Of a DNA stretch of 64,000 nucleotides, positions 25,601 to 38,303 are shown in pieces. The notes beneath the pieces were generated by a model. The model did not search any database and was not told the origin of the DNA. It was given only the letters and a program-made list of their open reading frames with translations. Position 1 is the first letter of the stretch. Every line of letters starts with the position of its first letter. Source of the DNA: Nectonema munidae (taxonomy: Eukaryota; Nematomorpha; Nectonematoida; Nectonematidae); NCBI GenBank assembly GCA_030549495.1, contig JAUIRK010000183.1, forward strand, positions 22,501 through 86,500, in the 5' to 3' direction. Position numbers and translations under genes: made by a program.

Positions 25601-28600
25601 TTTTGCGTTTTTTGCTATAGCAATTTTTTGCGTTTTTTGTTATAGCAATTTTTTGCGTTTTTTGTTATAGCAATTTTTTGCGTTTTTTGTTATAGCAATT
25701 TTTTGCGTTTTTTGTTATAGCAATTTTTTGCGTTTTTTGTTATAGCAATTTTTTGCGTTTTTTGTTATAGCAATTTTTTGCGTTTTTTGTTATAGCAATT
25801 TTTTGCGTTTTTTGTTATAGCAATTTTTTGCGTTTTTTGTTATAGCAATTTTTTGCGTTTTTTTGTTATAGCAATTTTTTGCGTTTTTTGTTATAGCAAT
25901 TTTTTGCGTTTTTTGCTATAGCAATTTTTTGCGTTTTTTGTTATAGCAATTTTTTGCGTTTTTTGTTATAGCAATTTTTTGCGTTTTTTGTTATAGCAAT
26001 TTTTTGCGTTTTTTGTTATAGCAATTTTTTGCGTTTTTTGTTATAGCAATTTTTTGCGTTTTTTGTTATAGCAATTTTTTGCGTTTTTTGTTATAGCAAT
26101 TTTTTGCGTTTTTTGTTATAGCAATTTTTTGCGTTTTTTGTTATAGCAATTTTTTGCGTTTTTTTGTTATAGCAATTTTTTGCGTTTTTTTGTTATAGCA
26201 ATTTTTTGCGTTTTTTGTTATAGCAATTTTTTGCGTTTTTTTGTTATAGCAATTTTTTGCGTTTTTTGTTATAGCAATTTTTTGCGTTTTTTATTATAGC
26301 AATTTTTTGCGTTTTTTGTTATAGCAATTTTTTGCGTTTTTTGTTATAGCAATTTTTTGCGTTTTTTATTATAGCAATTTTTTGCGTTTTTTGTTATAGC
26401 AATTTTTTGCGTTTTTTGTTATAGCAATTTTTTGCGTTTTTTGTTATAGCAATTTTTTGCGTTTTTTGTTATAGCAATTTTTTGCGTTTTTTGTTATAGC
26501 AATTTTTTGCGTTTTTTGTTATAGCAATTTTTTGCGTTTTTTTGTTATAGCAATTTTTTGCGTTTTTTGTTATAGCAATTTTTTGCGTTTTTTGCTATAG
26601 CAATTTTTTGCGTTTTTTGTTATAGCAATTTTTTGCGTTTTTTGTTATAGCAATTTTTTGCGTTTTTTGTTATAGCAATTTTTTGCGTTTTTTGTTATAG
26701 CAATTTTTTGCGTTTTTTGTTATAGCAATTTTTTGCGTTTTTTGTTATAGCAATTTTTTGCGTTTTTTGTTATAGCAATTTTTTGCGTTTTTTGTTATAG
26801 CAATTTTTTGCGTTTTTTGTTATAGCAATTTTTTGCGTTTTTTGTTATAGCAATTTTTTGCGTTTTTTGTTATAGCAATTTTTTGCGTTTTTTGTCATAG
26901 CAATTTTTTGTCATAGCAATTTTTTGCGTTTTTTGTTATAGCAATTTTTTGCGTTTTTTGCTATAGCAATTTTTTGCGTTTTTTGTTATAGCAATTTTTT
27001 GCGTTTTTTGTTATAGCAATTTTTTGCGTTTTTTGTTATAGCAATTTTTTGCGTTTTTTGTTATAGCAATTTTTTGCGTTTTTTGTTATAGCAATTTTTT
27101 GCGTTTTTTGTTATAGCAATTTTTTGCGTTTTTTTGTTATAGCAATTTTTTGCGTTTTTTTGTTATAGCAATTTTTTGCGTTTTTTGTTATAGCAATTTT
27201 TTGCGTTTTTTGTCATAGCAATTTTTTGCGTTTTTTGTCATAGCAATTTTTTGCGTTTTTTATTATAGCAATTTTTTGCGTTTTTTATTATAGCAATTTT
27301 TTGCGTTTTTTGTTATAGCAATTTTTTGCGTTTTTTGTTATAGCAATTTTTTGCGTTTTTTTGTTATAGCAATTTTTTGCGTTTTTTTGTTATAGCAATT
27401 TTTTGCGTTTTTTGCTATAGCAATTTTTTGCGATTTTTGTTATAGCAATTTTTTGCGTTTTTTGTTATAGCAATTTTTTATATTTTTGTTTTTATGTCGT
27501 TATTAATAAATAAATATAAAAATATACATACGGGGTCGTAACGAAAAAAATTTGGCTAGATAGAGGAGGGAGGGGGATAGGTTAGGTGACTTGTCATCAC
27601 TCGACACCTAAACACACAGAAATTTCCTCACTCGACATTTTATCACTAATTTTATAGCAGTTGTAGGAGTAGAGATATTAGATTGAATAATAAAAACAAT
27701 TTTTGACACATGCAGCATCTGTTTCTTCACTTGAACAATGGTTTATTGTCACTTTTGGGATATTTATTATCGAACACCTTTGTAAGTTGGGAAAGACTTC
27801 TAAAGGCAAAGGTATAGTTTTTTCAATAATTTTGAAGATAACAAGATAGAAAAAATGAAGACACCTCTTTACGTTGGCGATGCAGAGAGTATCAGCAAAA
27901 ATGCAATACATTTATTACAACTTTGGGTAATCGTGTGATTTCACTCCCTAAATCAGACGGCTTACACTTTTCAGAGGGAAAAGTATTGAAGCAGTAGGCA
28001 AAATGAAAAATTTCATGATTGAAACAAGCACAACAACACCCATGACAGGTGTAGCAAGAAAAAGAAGCCGAACATTATCGAAAGAAACGCTTATGAGATT
28101 ACCAAAAACACAAATTCTTCATCGCAGTCTACGACGTGCTAAAAAAAGCTTCGATGTTGTTCCTAGTTTGCCAATTCATTAGATTTTCAAATTTCGGTTA
28201 CATATTGGTCACAATCCTTTTGTACGATTCTGGTATTCATGATTCTGAGAGATTTCTTTTATTTGGTGATGGTGAAATGATAACTACTTTGTCCCGTGCA
28301 AGTATTTGATTTGCAGATGGAAGATTTAAAGTTGTACACTCTATATTTTTCCAATTATATACATTATATTTTTATTTTGGAAAAGGTCGCAATCCAGCTG
28401 CAATATACGCGCTTTTAAAAAACAAAAACAGAATTACTTATGGAAGAATGATAGCTGCTATTTAAGAAATAGTTGCTGAAGCAAATCCCAAACAAATTCT
28501 CTAGAAGGCTGTTTTTTCATCTTTCCCAAAGCGTGTACAAAAAATCTATAGAATTGGGAATGAAAACCATGATTGCAATCAAGAACTCAACACATTAATA

Positions 28601-31600
28601 CTGTGTTTATCCGCTCTATTTTTAGTTCCTATCATTTCTGTAGAAGAAGCATTTGATACTTTAACAGATATCATGCCTTAACATGAGCGAATGGATGAGC
28701 TTTTGACGTATTTTGAACACACATATATTCGAGGAAGAAATAAAAGAAAGTCAACAAGAAATCGACTAAGTTCCAATGGAAAATGGAATCATTTTGAAAA
28801 TGCAGTAGAAGGAATTGCTCGAACTACAAACTCAGTAGTAGAAGGTTGGCACTAGAGCTTCTGTGTCGAGATTTCTCGATTCTCAAGAATTTTAGAATTT
28901 TTTTATTTTTTGATTCTTGAGAAATTTTTGTCGAGACTCAAGAATTTAAAAATTTTTTTATTCCTGAAAACATGTTAAATTTTGAATAAATATTAATAAA
29001 AAATAAATAATTATGTGTAATGCACGATCAACTTTTGAATATTCAAATTTTGAAGAAATTTTAGAATGTGCAAAAAATATTTTTGATAAATTTTTTTCTC
29101 ATTATTCGGAGCACGGAACTGTTATACAAGAAAGCCAAATGCAGGTCGAATCTGTTGATGAGTTTGAAGAAGAATCCCTAACTCAAAGTTTAAATAGAGA
29201 AATTAAAGAATTCATGTATGATAAAAGAGAAGAAAAAGTTAGTACAATAGAAGAACTACAGATGTTCAAACAAAACAAAAATTTTGATTCATCAGAATCG
29301 ATGCAATTGTTAAAAAATTGTCTTTTATGCATCCAACCAACTTCTTGTCAATGCGGAAGAATTTTATCTCCAAAACGATTGAGTTTGAAAAACGAAACTT
29401 TAAATACTCTTGTTTTTTTAAAAAGTTATTTTACTAATAAAACAAAATATTTTTTTCGTAAAATATTTTTAATATTTTTTAACTTCTCGAAACTTTTCTC
29501 GAGTCTCGAGAAATCAGAAGCTTTAGTTGGCACTCTGCTCCACCGTTCAAACTTAATGCAAGGGATTGCTGGAGTAAGCTTTCCTCCAAATAAAAAATAC
29601 TCCTCCATTAAAACAACAATCCAAAGAATTACAAGTCAGTTAGGTCAATCTAATGTTATTTCATACTTTGAAGCCGTTCAATATTCTGCATGTAAGTAGT
29701 TTTAATAAAAAACTGTTCTTACAATTTTGTATGTTACTGCCTTTTTTCCGAATTTTTTATGCCTACTTTTTTGTACATTTTTTAAAAATTCTTCAATACA
29801 TCTCAAAATTCGAATTCATACATAGCTCTAAATTTAAACATATCACTAACATGATATTGCGGTTATATATCCTGATGTCTAAAATAGAATATTAAAATTA
29901 TTTTTTCGTTTTGATGTTTAATTGTTATAATTTTCGAATGATAAAACAAACTGCTATAAAATTAGTGATAAAATGTTGGATGATGAAATGTCGTAACACG
30001 CTTAAAGTAGTAAAAAATTGCTTTTATGTAAAAATGATTCTACTTGTTAATATTTTATCTGATAAGACTGTTTCCATAAACATCGATGCGTTTTAAAAAT
30101 TTTACTTAAACTAACTGAAAATTTTACCTGTCAATTCAAAGGTAAATGTAACATTATGCACACTGTTATTAAGTATTAGTTTACAATTTTACATAATATG
30201 TAGTGTTAAACATTTTGGCCAATAAACAAGCGTTCGAAAAACTTCGAAGAAGTGTTTTATCCCATATGGCATTGCATGTTTCCAGGTTCAATTCTCTTAA
30301 CCTAGAGTTAGACTCAATTTTTGGAAATTATAGAAGAAGCTACTTTTCTAGAATGTATATATAAAAAATTGGAACACGCTTCCAGAATATGCTGTGTGTT
30401 CACAAACCTTGAATGCGTAGAAAAAAAATGAGATGAACACGGGTCTCATTTTAGAATATGTAGTTTATTTACTAGTTAAAAGATCTTGACATTAATGTTC
30501 GAAAGCAAGTTGTAATTATATAGGGATTTGCCGTAGTGGCACATATTTGATGGCGTTGATGTTGTCAAAAGCAAGTGAATACCTTTTCAACGTAACTGGA
30601 CAAATAAGTCAGCTTTTCGAACCATTTTTCGAGGATGTCAGAGAAGCCCGCACTTATCACGATTCGGAAAGGAGAAAGCGCCTTTGAATGCAGGGAGCTG
30701 GAGGAATCCAAGGCTTTATGGAAGGCTGGACTGAGAAAGATCTTGACCGCCAAGCGATCAAACTCCATTTTTTGGCATTTTACGATTTCGCACTGCTCAA
30801 GGTTGATTATGAGCACCGGGCTTGTATCCTATTGCAAAAGAGTGAAAAGCGAGTTTAAGTTTAAAATAGTGGACTTCTTGAGTGGTGAACTAGAAAGATC
30901 ACCAGGGAGAGACGAAATTATAAGACAAAAAACGGTATTCAAGCACACAAACATACTTTGATTCAACACTAATAAAAAGTCAACTTTTTTGTGGGTTGTA
31001 TACGACACCCCATCATAAAAGTAAAGAGATAGAGAAACAAAACAATTTTAAGAGTTTGATGCATAGATCGACCATGATATTTAAGTGTTTGATACATATG
31101 TAACATACAAACGTAATAAATAGATGCAAAAATATTTTATGTATTATATATAAGTAACAGAAATCAAAAGCTATTTGTTTTCAGACATTAACCTCAGAGT
31201 TTCCTGAAACCCATGTGGACCATTGAGGTAAAAAAAATTGAAATAAATACGCAAAATTTTATTAAATTTAACATAAATGCTCAAAAAATATTTAATGTCT
31301 GAAAACATTCCGCCTTGAAAATATCTCTAACTAAAAAAAGATTTTGAAAGAATTGGATGCTCTATATGCGATCCATTTCTTTTCTATTATTAATTGACAG
31401 TAAAATTAAAAGGTACACAATTATTACAGATTACACAAAAGTCAGCGCACAGCTTATCGAGAGAGGAAAAAACCTAAAAGAGGAAGGAATCATCTCCCTC
31501 TGTTAGCACTATAATATACAACAGAAGAAAGAGTGACATTCCAGAATACTTTCAAATTACTCAGCAACAGCTAAACTGGGCCTCTTCAAATCCACTCATT

Positions 31601-34600
31601 TAAGAAAAACTATAATATAAAAAAAGTTAGAACGAAACTTTTTGTACGTATAAATATATTTTATCAAACAATCTGGCACACACGGAGGCGTGACTAAAAT
31701 TATTTAAATACTTGACTTCGAAACCATAACTCAATAGTTCATTGCTCATAGTTCGATACAACAGGTGCAATTCTACCTTCTCAGTGAAAACACCGAAAGC
31801 AACTCGTCAAATAAGTTTTAAAAAAAAATGTAAAACTTTTTATTTTTTTTATCTGAACGAGAAATTCCGATTTTGAATATTTCATTTTGAATATGCGAAA
31901 AAACATATGTGTAACGCAAATATGGTGAACCGTACCAAATCATAAAATATTAATAAAAGAGGAATCAAATGATAAATACAGTTATAATTCATTTATGGGA
32001 ATTTGATGAGAAAAAGAAAATCTAAAATATTTATAAATGAAAAAAACGTCTCATACTCAAAAGAAATAAAAAAAAAGTGTTAGAGAGATGTATTGGATAT
32101 CCGCAAAAAATTGTACGCCCTCTTAACATACTACTCATACGAGGATCATTTGATAAAAAAAATAATTCTGAAATCTCCATCTCAATCAGCTTCACAGTCG
32201 ATACATCTGTAGCCTTAACACAAATTTTAGCACTTATTAAAAAGGTTTTGTACGACCTGAAAATGAAATATATAACTGTTAAGTAATGTTGTTGTAAACA
32301 TGTTAAGATGGACAAAAATAAGAATTTCTTACAAGTTTGCGATAAAATAAATGCAAATATTTATTGTTTGCTTTAAAAAAACAAAGAATAAATCAATTTT
32401 TTTCATGTCTATCCATCAGGATACGAAGAAATCACGATACGAAGCTTCCTCCGAAGCCTCTGAAAAAGATTACAGTTTCTACGCGATTCTGTGGCTTTCA
32501 AGTGTTAAATAGGGAGTAGTGGGCAAACTCTATCATTTTAAACAACTGTTTTTTCGAAGGTAGAGAACAGGATCAGCGATTTTAGTTCGCAATGTAGGGC
32601 TTGTCGACAAATGAAGTGTGTCGTAAGAGATATTTTAATCTCTTCTAAAAGGAACACCCTAGGACTGATTTTCATAACATATGGATCGTGGACTTTTTTG
32701 AATGATTCCAAAATGATTACAGTAGGCGCTCACCCATTCGCGGATTTTGTTCTCAAATTTTTTTTTATAATTTTGGCAATTGTGTAAATTTCTTAGAACA
32801 ATTTTAGCACAAAAACGCTCATATCCACCCTTATTGGTAAAAAATTTTTAAAATAACGTCTGTTATCATAAAATTAAAAAAATATACAGTGAGTATACGT
32901 AACTAGTAAATCATTTTAAAATGACAGTGTGATTGATGAGCCTTTGTTTCTCCTTCTTGTTGATTGGCTGCAGACAAGGTAAACGTCACAAGCATTTTCA
33001 TGCAAGAGAAACAACACTAAACAGCTGTAACATATTTGATTTGGTTATTTTTTATGCTTTATAAGTGATGGCATTTTAAGATCAAGTTTTTGGTGTGTCG
33101 TATATATAACAGTGTACCTCTGATTTTTTAAATTTTAAATCCAAATATTTAGTGTGTATAATTAATACGGTAGCCTTGTAGGTAATTGTTTAAATTTTGA
33201 ATTCAAAATTTTGGTGTGTTATATAATTTCTACTGTATTACTCTATTTTAATGAGTAAGACTGTCTAAATGTGTTTCGTAAGCATATTTTATCGTATATA
33301 AGGTAAAGGTACCCCGGGGTGTTTTCATCGAGAAGGCACAAATGCGCCGCTTGTATCGAACTATGAGGAAAGCAGGCTTGATGCGGAATCGAACCCAAGA
33401 CCTTGAGTTATTGAATCCAGCATCTAACCAACCCTACTCACACCCCCTATATAATACATACGCGCTTTAAAACTGCAGCTGTACTGTATTCAAAGAAATA
33501 ATAAAAAGTTATAAGTAATTATCAGAAATTAAAAGATTTAAATATATATTGATTGCGTATAAATTTTTACATCACAAATCAATCATAAATTTATAAAAAC
33601 AGTAACAACATAAAAATTCCAATAAGGATTTCCATATTAATTAATTTGGACATTTTTTTTGGGGTGGCAACAAAAAAGTTTAAAAAGCACCTTGCAGAAC
33701 ACTTAACAGAAGTGTTCATTATGCTGAGATATTTCAATGAAAAAAAGAGATGGCATGAGTTAACAAAAATAAATGGACACACTTTGAGCAAAAAATTGTT
33801 TCAATGTTTAGACGTGTTTCCCCTGATGATTGAAATTTTATTCGAACAACTTTTAGGCATAAATACAAAATTTTATTCAATAAAAAATAACTTAAAAATA
33901 GTTAAATCGTATTTCGTTCTTTGTTTAGTTAGTAAGTCAGATACTTTGTTTGTTTGTTATATATAGTTATAAAAGTCGCTTTCTGAGATTTTGTGAAAGA
34001 ACCGCTTTCACCAATGGAGGTTTTTAGTGCATTTTCTAATGTTTGGAATTCCCGAACAGTATTGAAAATGGTGGACTCGAGAATATATTCTCGTATGAAA
34101 GAAGCTTTGAAACTGGCTTCAAGTTCCATCCCCAAGATGATCCAACCTTAGAATGGGGCCTTGCCCGTAGGATTCAACCGAGAAGAATGAATCAGACTCA
34201 CAAGGCGATGCTTGAAGTAGGCGAGGCGCGCATCTCCCTTCAGAACAAACCAGCGCTTTTTCCACTTGACACCATCTCCAGACAACTTCCAGAGAAAGCC
34301 GCGATAAAAGAAGGGACTCTTGAGAAACTTCTTGTTCGCGCTAATCATTCTTTCGCGACTGCATAGCCCGAGTGTGATCTGTTCTGTGCCTTAATTCAGA
34401 ATATATCGTTTTTAAATCTTTTTTTTAGGCATATACTCTAAATAAAAATATTCGTTGTCTCTTTTTTCAGTGGTCAGATCAATTGGCTAAAATACATTTG
34501 GCCGAACGGACATTTTTTAATATGAAATACAGCGACGCGGTTTTCATAATAGTAAGGCAAAAAGTAAGTCTATACATAAAATTGAATAGTTGATCAATGT

Positions 34601-37600
34601 TACAAGAAACGGATCACGATATCCAAGATATTTTGTAACACATTACACTCCCTGAAATGTAATTCCACGAATGCTTTCTTTTCATATTTTAAAAAACAAT
34701 GTTTTCAACTCGCCACACATTATCTAGATCCGAGTGAAGAGTATTCAACTTTTCAAAAAAGTAGAGAATTATTCCTAGACGTTGTACTTTTTCTTATTTT
34801 AAAATTATTTTTTATATTGAATCTTAATCACATTTAAGAAGAATTGCAGGAGAGATCGATTCTTTTAAATAGGGTAAGTAAGAAGGTATATTTTAATAAT
34901 TTTAATTCGGCAGATGGCCTAGTGGTGGGAACGTAGGGTCTCGATCTAGATAGTCTGGGTTCGAACCCCCATCGTGACTATCCCTACTATCTGCCCAGAT
35001 ATGGAAGATTATTCTGACAACTAAAAAAAAAATTAAAACACTATTATATGTACTGTGACTATATTAAAAATAAAATGATGTAAAACACCTTATTTAAAAA
35101 TATTGATAATTGCTGTCACAAAATTAAAAAAAAATTGAAATTGAATATTCAAAAAAATAATGTAAACGTGATTTTACCTTCATATTGACCAAATGTCCGA
35201 AAGGCCAAAATGTTTTTGGGCCAAAATTCATTAGCGCTTTCTAGTGTTAAAAAGACTTGTAGTTTGCTGAGCCGTAGTCTGCAAAGGGTTAGGAATTGGA
35301 GTCCAAGTCGGTATATAATGAAATATAAGATCAGAAGTAACAGTCAGGGTGGGATTTTTTTAAGTAAAAAAAAAAGAAAAAAAGTTTCATTTTTGTAGGC
35401 ATACGCAGTAGCGCTTCATCAGTCGAAGAGGGAAGAAATGAGAAAATGTATCAAATTTTTAAGTAATTGAAGTGCGAATCGGAATGGGAAATTTTGGCCC
35501 TGACTTCACAACTTTTCTTAAAAACAGGAACATTTCATTACAAAAAAGGAGGGCGAAGAAAGCAAACATCTGTTGCAGAGATAAATTACATAAGTAGAGA
35601 CTACTATTAATCTCATTTTTGAAGAAAGTATTATTATCAATGTACACCTTCGTCGAGCATCTTTTTAATAATCTTTTTAAATAACTTTTTAATTGGGGGC
35701 ATTTTTTCCGGGGGCATTTTTTCTGCGCACTATATTCGATATGCAAATTTAATTAAAATATCTTCGCTGGAAGTATAGTATTTAAATTCACCAATTTTGT
35801 AAAAAAAAATATAAAGTAGTTATTATAAATTACGGACTTTAGGTCTGAGCTGAATACATTCTATTTTAAAGGATTGCTTGAATATTTGGTCTCCCGTGGT
35901 ATTTCCAGACCACTAATTTTGAAAATTGCAAGAAAAAAATTTCGCCCCCCCCCAATAATTTTGAGGATGTGCGCCCCTGATATTATCTTGGCATCGTTAT
36001 AATTAATCATTATAATGCAGAATCAAACAAACAGTACGCGTCAATACGTTAACAAAAGTAAGATTGTTTGGTTGGTTGGTTGTTTTTTTTTAATATCAAT
36101 GGACTTTTAGCCGTTTTGGGTTTTTATTTCATCTGCCTTTTATAATTATGTCCTGGTTGCAAAATTCTAAGGAAAATTCTCTGCCCTTTCCCCACATTTT
36201 GTTGTTTATAAAAGGAAATGGAAATTTAAAAAAAATAAAAAATTAATAACTTTAATGGATATTAAGAACAATTTTATTCAAGCAAAGGAATAAAATTGGC
36301 AATATCTGAATAAAATTTTCCCTCTGAATCTAACACTTTGTTACTTTTGCGCCAAAGAAATTCGCACATATATGAATCGATTAGTGCTCGCGCAGTACCG
36401 CATTCTTTTTTATTCCGCAATTTTGCGAAAGCCCACAACGATTCTATAGAGTTGGTGTGTTCTCCAGTTTCAGGGTCTTTGAAATATTTTGAATGGTCAA
36501 CAGTTAGATGCTTGTACGCCATGCCTTTAAGTGATGTAATGCCAGCATATGCCCGCCATTTATCGGAAATAATTGTCGTTCCGGGTAAAATACACTCTTT
36601 ATGATAGGTAGAAGAGTCTCAGCGGATATATCGGGAACAGCGTACATGAAGCATGCACCCGTTTCTCGGCATATTCCACCAAATACCCGTTGCTGAGGAT
36701 AAACTCTGCCCTCATTGTACTTTCTTCCAATTTGCACCGGATTTCGGAGCAGTGAATCCGCACACACTTCACGCATATAATTTTTTTAAGGGGTTTTTGA
36801 CAAAAATTTTGTGTGGCAAGTTCATGACACCATGCATGAATAAAATAAACAATCGTTTCAAAAGGCAAACGAGTACCTTCTTCTAACCACCTATCGGGTC
36901 TCAGTCCCAACTTCGTTCGCACAAACTTTTATTGCATCTCCACCGTGATAAATCATGCTTCATTAAATGCCGATTTGCACACAGTCTCTCTCCTGATGCA
37001 ACACTCCCTTATCTTGTAAGTAAGGAATAACTTTTTCTTCAGTGAACGAAAAGACCCGCCGTATTCTGCATGCTCGCATTATTCTTGAATTACTGTTTTT
37101 AGTTTTTAGGATTCGAGAGGGTTGGAGATCGTTGAACCCTTGACCTTCAACTGTAAAGCTGAGCGATACACCCTAACAACGATTGAGATTCATAGGGTTG
37201 TTAGAAGATAAAAATAATAAATAATTCTTAAGGAACAAAAGATTCGTATTCTTACAGGTTGTGACGGTGTCAATGATGTCGATGTAAGAACAATTTCGAA
37301 AGTCTTTGCCATTAACGGATATAATTTTATCTCCGACCGTGAGACCAGCTTGTTCCGCGTGACTCCCCTTTTCAATGTCAGTGACTGTGATTGGCTGAAA
37401 ACTGTTGATTCGGAAGCCATAACTGTGAGAACCTTTGGGAACCATTACAACTTTGTCGATGGTGTCTTGAAAAAAAAGCAAAAAAACTCTTTACGTTAGG
37501 TATCTCATTTGATAATGTTCTCCTTTTTAATGCTTAATATTGAAACATAAGTTGGTTTATCAAGTGAACCTTAAGCCCTTAAGGCTTTTTAATATTTTAC

Positions 37601-38182
37601 ATTTCGAAGACTTACCCTCAAAAGTTTCGATAATTTTGCGACATCAACATCTATATAAGTTGACAACCATTTTTGTGGAATTTATTAACAAGCTTTGCAA
37701 ATGTGTTCAATAAATATTTTATACTTTGACATTTTTAACTGAAGTTCCAATAACAATTTGTGTAGCCACTGTGTGTTTAACTTTACCCACTTTTGGAACG
37801 TCAGCAATAAGGATTGATAAAAATATTCTTTAGTTTTAACCAAGATTTAAATTTATTTAAAATATATTTTGAAAAAGTATTCTGTTCTTTTTCCAATATA
37901 TAACAGATGAGATAGTGGAAAAGAAGCAGACTTTTAATTTTGAAGGTTCTTTGACAATAAATTTGTGATATACATAATTTTTACAAAAATTTAAAAAAAT
38001 TACAGGTACCACATCATCATCATCATCATCATCAACCACATCATCATCATCAACCACATCATCATCATCATCAACCACATCATCATCATCATCAACCACA
38101 TCATCATCATCATCAACCACATCATCATCATCATCAACCACATCATCATCATCATCAACCACATCATCATCATCATCAACCA

Positions 38183-38268
<86 letters not shown>

Positions 38269-38272
38269 ACCA

Positions 38273-38303
<31 letters not shown>

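Noticed and set aside
23985-27472. Possible CRISPR-like array of regular repeats
   Set aside because: Repeats are contiguous 25-bp units with no unique spacers, in a eukaryotic intron. It is a minisatellite.
33646-33966. 106-residue plus-strand frame in intron 8
   Set aside because: The frame is AT-rich with no splice context and no recognisable motif, so it is not distinguishable from chance.
34909-34997. Functional tRNA gene
   Set aside because: There is a tRNA-like A and B box, but the sequence extends to a poly-A tail and a second copy exists at 59.4 kb, so it is a SINE.
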